From CAZTZL01 sp964617625 (GTDB taxonomy: Bacteria; Zhuqueibacterota; QNDG01; DSAB01): a DNA stretch of 7,533 nucleotides. This document shows positions 1-6,317 of the stretch, piece after piece; positions within the stretch are counted from its first letter, which is position 1, and each line of letters opens with the position of its first letter. Where the stretch lies: positions 1-7,533 of the forward strand of contig CAZTZL010000114.1 of NCBI GenBank assembly GCA_964617625.1, read 5' to 3'. The notes beneath the pieces are model-generated. The model was not told where the DNA came from. It did not search any database and saw only the letters and a list, made by a program, of their open reading frames with translations. A program made the position numbers and the translations under genes.

Positions 1-1
1 C

Positions 2-781
2 CTAAATCACTTCCAGCACTTCGCTCTTCACCCAGCCCGCTTTCCGGTCGGGGAGAATGATTTCGACCCAGCCGCCTTTGGTCTGGTCAATCCGCACTTT
101 GGTGCCTTCATGCAGTGAGAAGACTTCAGTGCCTCCGATTTCGGCCGGAGCGCTCATCACATCGACCTTGTCGGTCATAATCACGGCTTCGATTTTGTTT
201 TTCCGTTCCGCGATCTGGCCGATCAGCGCCAGTCCGAAGACCGCAAAGAGGACACCGGTCACAATCATTACCCGCATCGAAACTACGCGCAGCACAATCC
301 CTCTGGCGACGATCCACAATATCAAAAAGAACATCGTTAAAAGATAACACCCGGCCACAGCCCAGAGAAGAATGTTCCAGGGAATCAGATGAATCATAAA
401 ATCCCTTATGCGGAAAAGAATAAACTGGGAAGGTTCTTCAAGCTTATCCACCACAGAGAGATTGGCCAGGGCCATATTTTCCTTGAGATCTTCGTCGCCG
501 GGCATGAGCCGCAATGCCCGTTCGTAAAAAAGAATGGCTTTCCCAATATTTCCCAATTTATAATAACAGTTGCCCATGTTGTAGTACAGCGGCCCGCTCT
601 CATATTTCAGATCGAGAATTTTCTGGTAGGATGCGAGCGCTTCGAGGTACTGCTGATTTTGAAAAGACAGATTGCCCTGTTCGAACAGCTGCTGTTTTTC
701 ATCTGCAAACAGAAAAACGTTCATGAAAAGGAAAATCAGGATGAAAAATAAAACGATAACTTTTTTCTCAGATTGATGCAT
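2..781 (-). CDS. batE: BatE: TPR and SH3-like domain membrane protein of the Bat cluster
   Basis: About 259 residues from the ATG at 781-779; the stop is TAG at 4-2, so the gene is complete. Residues 1-26 form a hydrophobic signal peptide or anchor ending near LFADE. About 30-105 hold TPR repeats (LFEQGNLSFQNQQYLEA, then YYNMGNCYYKLG and ALRLMPGDEDLKEN). Two membrane helices follow at about 137-158 and 171-190. The last 60 or so residues look like a bacterial SH3 domain (VDVMSAPAE, then HEGTKVRI, then GGWVEIILPD and GWV). This TPR-TM-TM-SH3 order is typical of BatE, and the position after batD agrees. A GTG at 787-785 could add two residues, but the GGAG lying just upstream is spaced correctly only for the ATG. 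The gene starts 22 nt after batD ends, so they are probably co-transcribed. Likely role: a scaffold in the envelope; no enzymatic motif is seen. Confidence 0.88.
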   Translation of the reverse strand: MHQSEKKVIVLFFILIFLFMNVFLFADEKQQLFEQGNLSFQNQQYLEALASYQKILDLKYESGPLYYNMGNCYYKLGNIGKAILFYERALRLMPGDEDLKENMALANLSVVDKLEEPSQFILFRIRDFMIHLIPWNILLWAVAGCYLLTMFFLILWIVARGIVLRVVSMRVMIVTGVLFAVFGLALIGQIAERKNKIEAVIMTDKVDVMSAPAEIGGTEVFSLHEGTKVRIDQTKGGWVEIILPDRKAGWVKSEVLEVI

Positions 782-803
782 TTTCACTCCGCTTCGTACC
801 CTT

Positions 804-2630
804 TCAGGAAAGCTCTCTGTCGATGCTGGTGATGGCTTGCTCCGCCTGTTTCAAAACCGTCTTCATCTCGGTTTCATCGGATTCAAGGGGCGCAAACCGT
901 TTCATGTCGCAGGTTTTCAGGCAATCGAAAAATGTATGGATAGTTTCATCACGCACACTCCGTTTGCGAAGCAGTGTCTTCACCTCCTCGCTGATCATGC
1001 CCGCCTCGGCGATGTTGAGCCGGTTGCCAAGATAACCGGTCAGCGCCCTGTCCACTTCAGCGTAAAATTCTTTCTGGCTTTCCTGCCTGAGCAGGCTTCT
1101 TGCTTTGGAAAGATTTTTCCGTGCGGCCGGGCTGGCCATTCTTCTTCTGGCATACGCCACATCCCCTTCGAGACGATCCAAATGACCGCGGACTCCTACG
1201 GCTCCTCCTGTAAAAAGAAGAGGCAGCACCAGAATCAGCCAGAAAAGGATATTTTGATTGAACCGCTTTCCCGGTTTTTGAAATCTCGGTGTTCCTGTCT
1301 TGATAAACCGGATGTCACGCCCGATCAATTTCACTTCTTCCTTGGAAAGACCGGTATGCGCCACGGAAAAAGTTTCGTCTCCCTTGGAAACATTGATCGT
1401 CAGTTCCCTGGTCTTCGCTGTTTTATACTTTTTCGCGGACGGGTCAAAATAGGTCAGTTCCACCGGTTTGATTTTTTGAAGACCGGGTGTCCGGGGAACG
1501 AGCACATATTCGTATGTCTTGCTGCCGGAAATCACATCTCCCTGCCGGTCCACATGATCCGTGATTTTGGGAGGATAGACTTCAAAATCCGAAGAAAATT
1601 GAATACTGGGTTCGGGCAGGGTTCGCAGGTTGCCCGTTCCCTCGATGCTGAATTTATAGCTGATGGCTTCGTTTGTTTTTGCAGCAGTTTTATCGACGGT
1701 TCCGGTGACTGTGAACTGTCCGACAATCCCTGAAAAGGAAGCGGGTTTCCCCTCCTCGGGCAAAGGCAGAACTTCGATCTGGACCGGTTTGCACTGAATC
1801 GTCTGCTTCACAGTACGTCCGAAAAAGGGATCGTTGAAGAAGTCATCGAACATGTCCCTCGATCTCTGAGCGGCTCGTACTTCACAATCAATGGCCATGG
1901 GATCGATCGTTTTGGTGCCGGCCGACATGGGGAATACCGCCATTTTTTTTAATACGGCCACGGTGTACCGCTTTCCTTCCAGCACCTCGTTATACGTCTG
2001 CGGCTGCTGGGGAAGCGGAAATTCCTCGGTCCAGAAACCGGCGGTCGCCGGAATTTTATTGTATCCGAAGGAAGATACATTGACCCTTGTGTACAGTTTA
2101 TAAGTTAAAATAACCGGTTCGTTTTGATAGACTTTCTTTTTGCTGATATTCACCCGGAGGAACAGATCGCTTTCCGCGGTTCCGGTTCCCTGGACGACCT
2201 GATTGTTCGGCCGGGACGGGGATTGCGCGGCCGCTGTCTGTTGAATTTCAATGGGAATCGGATTGCTCTGATACACTTTGTCTTTTTGATTCACCTTGAC
2301 ACTGCCGATTTCATATTTCCCAACAGCATTGGCCTGAAAATGGTAGCTTAATGTTTTGGACACCGACATCTTGCCGTTGATGAACTGAATATTCTGGGAC
2401 GACCCGCTGCCGAGATAGACGGCAAAGCTGCTCACATCGGGGAGTTCGGGATCCGCGGAGCCGGCATTTTTGCCGGACAATTGCACATTCAGGGTAAACT
2501 GCTGCCCGAGACCAACCACAGTGTTATCCACATAAGCCTGTATTGTTAAATCGTCTGCGGCCTGAAGCGCAAGACTGCCTGCTAACAGGAAAACAAAAAG
2601 TGAAATTTTTTTTATAATTTTATAAATCAT
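804..2630 (-). CDS. batD: BatD: large periplasmic beta-domain protein with one membrane helix
   Basis: About 608 residues from the ATG at 2630-2628. A GTG at 2639-2637 would add three residues, but GGAAAG sits directly before the ATG and nothing resembling an SD precedes the GTG. Residues 1-25 are a clear signal peptide (KIIKK, a hydrophobic run, then LQAADD). A long beta-rich periplasmic region follows. It includes the BatD-typical DDFFNDPFFGR near 261-271 and the VPRTPGLQKIKPVELTYFDP stretch near 378-397. One membrane helix lies at about 460-480, followed by a helical, presumably cytosolic domain of about 125 residues. The length suits the BatD ('oxygen tolerance') family. The cytosolic domain resembles that of the 6318-7379 product, so the two may be ancient paralogs. 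The gene follows batC after a 146-nt spacer containing hairpins and repeats, so its expression may be set separately. Function is inferred from family: a membrane-spanning partner of BatA/BatB and MoxR-type systems. Confidence 0.92.
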   Translation of the reverse strand: MIYKIIKKISLFVFLLAGSLALQAADDLTIQAYVDNTVVGLGQQFTLNVQLSGKNAGSADPELPDVSSFAVYLGSGSSQNIQFINGKMSVSKTLSYHFQANAVGKYEIGSVKVNQKDKVYQSNPIPIEIQQTAAAQSPSRPNNQVVQGTGTAESDLFLRVNISKKKVYQNEPVILTYKLYTRVNVSSFGYNKIPATAGFWTEEFPLPQQPQTYNEVLEGKRYTVAVLKKMAVFPMSAGTKTIDPMAIDCEVRAAQRSRDMFDDFFNDPFFGRTVKQTIQCKPVQIEVLPLPEEGKPASFSGIVGQFTVTGTVDKTAAKTNEAISYKFSIEGTGNLRTLPEPSIQFSSDFEVYPPKITDHVDRQGDVISGSKTYEYVLVPRTPGLQKIKPVELTYFDPSAKKYKTAKTRELTINVSKGDETFSVAHTGLSKEEVKLIGRDIRFIKTGTPRFQKPGKRFNQNILFWLILVLPLLFTGGAVGVRGHLDRLEGDVAYARRRMASPAARKNLSKARSLLRQESQKEFYAEVDRALTGYLGNRLNIAEAGMISEEVKTLLRKRSVRDETIHTFFDCLKTCDMKRFAPLESDETEMKTVLKQAEQAITSIDRELS

Positions 2631-2670
2631 TCTTTCCACAATTAATTATTGATGTAATCATTGTAAGGTT

Positions 2671-2703
2671 CAGTAAACAATCTCATCTATTTTACTGAGA
2701 TTG
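2671..2703 (-). promoter_or_regulatory. Two overlapping, mutually exclusive hairpins in the batC-batD spacer
   Basis: CAGTAAA (2671-2677) is complementary to TTTACTG (2691-2697). CAATCTCA (2678-2685) is complementary to TGAGATTG (2696-2703). The arms alternate (A B A' B') and A' and B' share two bases at 2696-2697, so the RNA can form one stem or the other, or nearly a pseudoknot. The stems are 7 and 8 bp and AT-rich. No strong U-tract follows on the minus strand, so this is not a convincing intrinsic terminator. The pairing is seen directly; a regulatory or processing role ahead of batD is inference. Confidence 0.4.
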
Positions 2704-2742
2704 CTTCGTCATCCCGATAAATCGGAACTCCTCGCAAAGACA
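2697..2742 (-). repeat. Putative interspersed repeat (TTTGCGAGGAG ... GACGAAGCAATCTC type)
   Basis: Read on the minus strand, the element begins TGTCTTTGCGAGGAG and ends GACGAAGCAATCTC. Between them is a core containing the inverted repeat CCGAT-AA-ATCGG (2714-2725). This closely resembles an intergenic repeat I recall from many bacterial genomes, with ends like TGTCATTGCGAGGAG and GACGAAGCAATCTC. Only one copy is present here, so its repeat status rests on that recollection. It overlaps the second hairpin arm at 2697-2703. It is noncoding and lies 67 bases upstream of the batD start. Confidence 0.5.
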
Positions 2743-2770
2743 GTTTTTTGTTTTTTATTTCCTTTTACAA
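2743..2770 (-). repeat. Short 7-nt-phase repeat tail next to the batC stop
   Basis: On the plus strand GTTTTTT occurs twice in perfect tandem (2743-2756). ATTTCCT and TTTACAA follow in the same 7-nt step, up to 2770. This is a short version of the 7-nt register seen in the spacers at 5207-5322 and 7380-7533. It abuts the interspersed repeat ending at 2742. By itself it could be ordinary A/T-rich sequence. Confidence 0.35.
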
Positions 2771-2776
2771 TTTCAT

Positions 2777-3619
2777 CTACCAGTCTTTATCAACACGCAT
2801 TGTACCCGAAGCCTGCGCCTGCTTCTTTTTCATATCTTCCTGATTCTCTTTCAACGCTTCCATAAGCTGTTCGGCCTGTTCCTTGCTCATTTCCTTTTTC
2901 TTCTGCTGTTCCTGCTGGGCCTGTTGCTGTTGTTCCTGTTGTTTTTCCTGTTCTTTCTTTTCCTGTTCNNNNNNNNNNNNNNNNNNNNNNNNNNNNNNNN
3001 NNNNNNNNNNNNNNNNNNNNNNNNNNNNNNNNNNNNNNNNNNNNNNNNNNNNNNNNNNNNNNNNNNNNTTTTCCTGTTCTTTCTTTTCCTGTTCCTTCTT
3101 TTCCTGATCTTTTTTATCCTGATCCTGATTTTGTTGATTCTGCTGCTGGTTTTGCTGCTGCTGTTGCTGGTCCTGCTGTTGAGGTTTCGCGTTTTCCTTC
3201 ATCTTGTTCCTGACGAATTCCAAATTAAACTTCGCATCCTCATCATCCGGATTAAGTTTCAAGGCCTGTTCATAGGCAAGAATGCTTTCCGGCAGTTTTT
3301 GGCTTCGGTACAGCGTGTTCCCCAGATTATAATAGGCCTGTGACTGCCTGATCGGATCATCGGTGTCGAGTGATTTCTGAAAGGCCTCCAGCGATTTTTC
3401 ATAGTTGTTTTTTTTATAAAGGACATCGCCCACATTAAACTGGATCAATGGCGAACTGGGATTTTCCAAAAGGGCATCCTGATACTTGTTGCTGGCCGCG
3501 TCATACTTCTCCTCGGAATAGAGCTGATTCCCTTCAATTACCTTTTTCCGGCCCGCCTGAGCGAAAAGAAACATTGGCGACAGGACAGCAATAACGATTG
3601 TACTCTTTAATCTATTCAT
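2777..3619 (-). CDS. batC: BatC: secreted TPR protein with Gln/Lys/Glu-rich repeat region (interrupted by an assembly gap)
   Basis: The start is the ATG at 3619-3617. It overlaps the TGA of the preceding gene as ATGA and is followed at once by a signal peptide (MNRLKSTIVIAV, then MFLFAQAG). The frame stays open upstream to 3862, but that extension lies inside another gene and would bury the signal peptide. Residues about 24-127 form three TPR units (GNQLYSEEKYDAA, then NVGDVLYKKNNYEKS, then YYNLGNTLYRSQKLPES). A low-complexity Q/N run follows, then a KKEQE pentapeptide repeat holding 100 Ns. After the gap come a charged helix (KEQAEQLMEALKEN) and the C-terminus MRVDKDW; a terminal KDW is, as I recall, common in BatC proteins. 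Both flanks are in the same frame, but the true length is unknown. The 280 codons counted include 34 unknown ones. Likely role: a periplasmic scaffold for BatA/BatB. Confidence 0.85.
   Translation of the reverse strand: MNRLKSTIVIAVLSPMFLFAQAGRKKVIEGNQLYSEEKYDAASNKYQDALLENPSSPLIQFNVGDVLYKKNNYEKSLEAFQKSLDTDDPIRQSQAYYNLGNTLYRSQKLPESILAYEQALKLNPDDEDAKFNLEFVRNKMKENAKPQQQDQQQQQQNQQQNQQNQDQDKKDQEKKEQEKKEQEXXXXXXXXXXXXXXXXXXXXXXXXXXXXXXXXXXEQEKKEQEKQQEQQQQAQQEQQKKKEMSKEQAEQLMEALKENQEDMKKKQAQASGTMRVDKDW
2942..3124 (-). repeat. 15-bp coding tandem repeat (EQEKK pentapeptide) around the gap
   Basis: On the minus strand the 15-bp unit GAACAGGAAAAGAAR (Glu-Gln-Glu-Lys-Lys) is visible at 3094-3080, at 2968-2954 and in partial copies touching both gap edges. 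Variant units (DQEKK, DQDKK) lie at 3109-3095 and 3124-3110. The 100-N block sits inside the array, as expected when short reads cannot resolve a tandem repeat. The array encodes a highly charged, probably extended or coiled segment of BatC. Confidence 0.75.
2969..3068. other. Assembly gap of exactly 100 N
   Basis: Exactly 100 undetermined bases interrupt batC. A round 100 is a common placeholder for a scaffold gap of unknown size, so no length or residue count across it should be trusted. It is flanked on both sides by the same 15-bp repeat, which explains the assembly break. Confidence 0.97.
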
Positions 3620-4059
3620 GGGTTCTTCATCAATTCTTCTATAATTTCTGATGCATTCCGGACAAAATTCGGACACATTTCTTTGAACACGCCTTCTTCG
3701 CGCGCTTTCTCGAGACCTTCGGGAGTGCTGATATCCATTCCAATCAAATTCCGGCACAGGATCGAATGATTCTTTGCTTTGAATTTCTTTAGAAACTCTC
3801 GGGCGATCCGATAACCCTTTTCTTTGGATTCGGGATTTTGGACATCGTAAGTTCCGCACCAAAGACCGAGAGCCATAATTGCCCCGGAAACTGCGCCGCA
3901 GACTTCGCCCGTCGCACCGATTCCTCCGCCCAGGGGTGCTGCCAATCGAATAGCCGTTTCACGTTCCAGCCCGAAATCCTGGCAGAAGGCGGAAAGAACG
4001 GCCTGGGCGCAATTGTACCCTTCCTTAAAAGCATCTACCGCTTTTTCAATTTGGTTCAT
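3616..4059 (-). CDS. C_GCAxxG_C_C family putative redox-active protein
   Basis: 147 residues, complete, with no signal peptide or membrane segment, so probably cytosolic. It carries C17 in the typical YNCAQAVL context, a glycine-rich APLGGGIGATGEVCGAVSGA stretch with the CGAxxG motif at 54-59, C102 (ILCRNLIG) and C129 (EMCPNFV). C17, C54, C102 and C129 match the four conserved cysteines of the family; C26 and C68 are additional. Members are called putative redox-active proteins and are often found near transporters; the reaction is unknown. Its TGA overlaps the batC ATG (ATGA), implying translational coupling. It lies 115 nt after batB. I do not know it as a standard Bat component, so it looks like an insertion into the cluster. 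The start is the ATG at 4059-4057, with a weak AAAAGAG about 8-14 nt upstream. Family assignment is strong; a link to Bat function is inference. Confidence 0.9.
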   Translation of the reverse strand: MNQIEKAVDAFKEGYNCAQAVLSAFCQDFGLERETAIRLAAPLGGGIGATGEVCGAVSGAIMALGLWCGTYDVQNPESKEKGYRIAREFLKKFKAKNHSILCRNLIGMDISTPEGLEKAREEGVFKEMCPNFVRNASEIIEELMKNP

Positions 4060-4083
4060 CCATTATCTCTTTTCAAATATCAC

Positions 4084-4103
4084 ATTATAATATTTTACGT
4101 AAA
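4084..4103 (-). promoter_or_regulatory. Possible promoter/operator before the C_GCAxxG_C_C gene
   Basis: In the 115-nt spacer after batB, the minus strand has TATAAT at 4089-4084, about 25 nt before the start codon. A perfect 10-bp palindrome, TTTACGTAAA (4094-4103), lies just upstream of it. No good -35 box is seen at 17 nt (AGGAAG). This could be an internal promoter with an operator, or chance in AT-rich DNA. Confidence 0.22.
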
Positions 4104-4174
4104 TACCTTCCTGGTGGTTCTGTTCGAATTCAACGCACAATCACATTGATATTCCTGAATGGTTTAAAAATTTA

Positions 4175-5206
4175 TCATCCGAATCTTCCCGTCCAGCTTT
4201 TTTTAATTCGTCGCCGTTCCGGAATAAATATTTCAAGAACAAGAAGAAAAAGGACCATCCCCAGCAAAATCTGAAAACGGTCCTCAAACTGGGCGAACTG
4301 CTGGGATGCCAGCGCTTTTTTCTCCATCTTTAAAATGTCATCGTAAATCTTGTCGAGTTCTATTTCGCCCGGGGATGCCCGATAGTACTTGCCTCCGGTT
4401 TCAAGGGCGATTTTCTCGAGCGTGAGTTCATCTAACTTGGTCATCACGACTTCACCGTTCCGGTCTTTTTTGAATCCTGTGCGGTTTCCTCTTCCGTCAT
4501 AAAGCGGAATGGGAACGCCTTTGAGCGAACCGATTCCCACAGTGTAGATGACGACGCCTTCCTTGGCAGCCGCTTTGGCTATATCCAGCGGTTTTCCGAT
4601 GTGATCCTCCCCGTCGGTGATGAGAATGAGCACTTTGTGCTTCCTCTCTTTTCCGACGAAGGATTCCATAGCTTTTTGAATGGCCTCTCCGATGGCTGTT
4701 CCGGGAACAGGAATGAGATCCGGTTCGATATTGTCGAGAAACATTTTTGTCGCACCGTAATCGAGTGTGAGCGGACACTGCACGAACGCCTTGCCGGCGA
4801 ACGCGATCAGTCCGATCCGGTCTCCCTGGAGCTTGTCGATCAGCGAACTGATTTCATGCTTGGCCTTTTCCAGACGGCTCGGCTGAATGTCCTCGGCTGT
4901 CATTGAGAGAGAGACGTCCAGCGCAATGATGATGTCCTGCCCTTCCCGTTTCACGGTTTGAAGTTTGGTGCCAAGCTGAGGCCTTGCAAGAGCCAGAACA
5001 AGAAAACCGATGGACAATATTATCAAAACAGTTTTCCAGATCCGGCGTTTCCTGCTGACCGATTTTGTCAATTTTTCGACAAGAGTCAAATTGCCAAAAA
5101 GCGCCAGTGCTTTTCGTCTCTGACGGAACGCATGGACGAAGAAAACAACCATCACTGGAATCAGAAACAAAAAATAGAGCAAATGTGGATACGCAAATCG
5201 AAACAT
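4175..5206 (-). CDS. batB: BatB: membrane-anchored VWA domain protein
   Basis: 343 residues, complete, ATG at 5206 and TGA at 4177-4175. Membrane helices lie at about 8-25 and 57-75. The loop between them is strongly basic (RQRRK, then SRKRR), placing it in the cytosol by the positive-inside rule and the VWA domain in the periplasm. The VWA domain (about 90-290) has a full MIDAS: D97-V-S99-L-S101, T170 and D198 (TDGED). A third helix at about 311-328 precedes a basic tail. The inserted PLYDGRGNRTGFKKD and GEVVMTKLDE segments are characteristic of BatB rather than BatA. MIDAS residues imply divalent-metal-dependent protein binding. The family is thought to form a complex with BatA and the TPR proteins. 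It follows batA after a 116-nt repeat-containing spacer. No clear Shine-Dalgarno precedes the start. The amino end MFRFAYPHLL parallels BatA, supporting this start. Confidence 0.93.
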   Translation of the reverse strand: MFRFAYPHLLYFLFLIPVMVVFFVHAFRQRRKALALFGNLTLVEKLTKSVSRKRRIWKTVLIILSIGFLVLALARPQLGTKLQTVKREGQDIIIALDVSLSMTAEDIQPSRLEKAKHEISSLIDKLQGDRIGLIAFAGKAFVQCPLTLDYGATKMFLDNIEPDLIPVPGTAIGEAIQKAMESFVGKERKHKVLILITDGEDHIGKPLDIAKAAAKEGVVIYTVGIGSLKGVPIPLYDGRGNRTGFKKDRNGEVVMTKLDELTLEKIALETGGKYYRASPGEIELDKIYDDILKMEKKALASQQFAQFEDRFQILLGMVLFLLVLEIFIPERRRIKKSWTGRFG

Positions 5207-5322
5207 AAAATACAGCTTTCAGTCTACAATAGTTAGTTCTTGGCTTTAAGTATTAAGTATTCCAAATTCATTATTATTCATTATCACCAATTTTGATTTT
5301 TCATTTTTAATATTTGATTTTT
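5207..5322 (-). repeat. batA-batB spacer with degenerate 7-nt-period repeats
   Basis: This AT-rich noncoding spacer steps by seven. On the plus strand AAGTATT is perfectly tandem at 5248-5261, and GAT/CAT/AAT/GAT triplets followed by T-rich runs begin at 5295, 5302, 5309 and 5316. The middle (about 5262-5290) is less regular. No terminator-like hairpin with a U-tract is seen, so read-through from batA to batB is possible. The segment next to the batB start shares AAAATACAG (5207-5215) with AAAAAACAG (7383-7391) before the first gene. Confidence 0.55.
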
Positions 5323-6315
5323 TTACGGTATTTTCCTGAACTTTGTATTTGCCAGAATAATCTCGCCGATAAAAAGAAAGAGCGCCGAAGCAAGAAAATA
5401 AATAAAAAGTTCCGAATAACGCGTGTACTCTTTCACTTTGATTTCCGTTTTTTCCATCCCGTCGATTTCATGGTATATCTTTTCGAGACTCTGCCTGTCT
5501 GTCGCCCGGAAATATTCCCCGCCGGTGAGATTGGCAATCTTCTGCAGCGTTTCATCATCGACATCGACCTGCATGGGCACATACCGTTTTCCGAAAAAAG
5601 GATCATCCACCGGATAAAGCGCAGATCCCCGTGTTCCCGCGCCGATGGTGTAGACTTTGATGTCGAATGCCTGTGCGGCCTGAGCGGCTGTAATCGGATC
5701 GATTTCACCGCGGTTGTTCCGGCCGTCCGTCAGCAAAATAATCACTTTGGATTTTGCTTCGCTGTTCCGGAGCCGGTTGACCGCAGTGGCCAGTCCCATA
5801 CCCATGGCCGTTCCGTCTTCAATCATACCGACTTTAATCTGATCGAGAAAATTGAGCAAAATCCCGTAATCAATTGTCAGGGGACACTGTGTGAACGCCT
5901 GGCCCGCAAAAACCACCATACCGATACGGTCATTCTTCCGTCCCTTGATGAATTCCGCAGCCACTTGTTTTGTGGCCTCCACCCGGTTGGGCTTGATATC
6001 CTCAGCCAGCATCGAGCTGGAAACATCCATGGCAAGCACGATATCGATGCCCTGTGTGAGCACTTCCTCGCCCTTGATCCCCGACTGGGGCCGTGCAAGG
6101 CCGAGAATGAGCAGACTCAAAACGAGAAGCCTGAGGACAAACAGAATGTAACGCGCCCTGACAGCCGATACCCGGTGCACGCTTTTAATGACCGAGAGAT
6201 GCGAAAAACGCAGCGTGGCGCCGCGGCCCTTCTGTTTTTGGAAGTACCACCATCCGATAAAAGGGATAAGCACGAGTAAAAATAATAAATAGGGATTTGC
6301 AAATCTAAAAAACAT
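5323..6315 (-). CDS. batA: BatA: membrane-anchored VWA domain protein
   Basis: 330 residues, complete. The ATG at 6315-6313 is two bases after the TAA of the upstream gene (TAACCATG), with a purine-rich GGGAAAGAAGAA serving as a weak ribosome site. Helices lie at about 9-25 and 56-74, separated by a basic loop, so the VWA domain (about 90-290) should be periplasmic; a third helix is at about 302-321. The MIDAS is intact: D97-V-S99-S-S101, T169 and D197 (TDGRNN). The DDPFFGKRYVPMQVDVDDETL segment near 237-257 and the position ahead of batB favour BatA over BatB. BatA and BatB here share the FAGxAFxQCPLTxDYG block, consistent with gene duplication. The presumed role is a metal-dependent adhesion module of the Bat complex, controlled in related systems by MoxR ATPases. 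The tight spacing indicates co-transcription and probably translational coupling with the upstream gene. Confidence 0.94.
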   Translation of the reverse strand: MFFRFANPYLLFLLVLIPFIGWWYFQKQKGRGATLRFSHLSVIKSVHRVSAVRARYILFVLRLLVLSLLILGLARPQSGIKGEEVLTQGIDIVLAMDVSSSMLAEDIKPNRVEATKQVAAEFIKGRKNDRIGMVVFAGQAFTQCPLTIDYGILLNFLDQIKVGMIEDGTAMGMGLATAVNRLRNSEAKSKVIILLTDGRNNRGEIDPITAAQAAQAFDIKVYTIGAGTRGSALYPVDDPFFGKRYVPMQVDVDDETLQKIANLTGGEYFRATDRQSLEKIYHEIDGMEKTEIKVKEYTRYSELFIYFLASALFLFIGEIILANTKFRKIP

Positions 6316-6317
6316 GG

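Noticed and set aside
837..1733. 298-codon plus-strand open frame
   Set aside because: It is antisense to batD, has no recognisable domain or signal, and no supporting start context.
2743..2756. T-rich run as an intrinsic terminator
   Set aside because: The T run is on the plus strand; for the minus-strand transcripts here it reads as A-rich and cannot act as a U-tract.
2942..3124. Frameshifted pseudogene in batC
   Set aside because: Both sides of the gap are in one frame with coherent BatC sequence and a normal C-terminus; the only defect is missing sequence data.
2883..3343. Plus-strand Cys/Phe- or Leu/Phe-rich frames across the gap
   Set aside because: They are reverse-strand readings of the Gln/Lys/Glu repeat of batC; the hydrophobic look is an artefact of the CTT/TTC/CTG complement, and the frames run through Ns.
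3620..3862. Upstream extension of batC by 81 codons in the same frame
   Set aside because: It lies entirely inside the C_GCAxxG_C_C gene in another frame, is Arg/Ser-rich without domain character, and would place the BatC signal peptide in mid-protein.
5314..6279. 321-codon plus-strand open frame
   Set aside because: It is antisense to batA, which has an intact VWA/MIDAS domain. The translation shows no domain, and its composition fits a shadow of the true frame.
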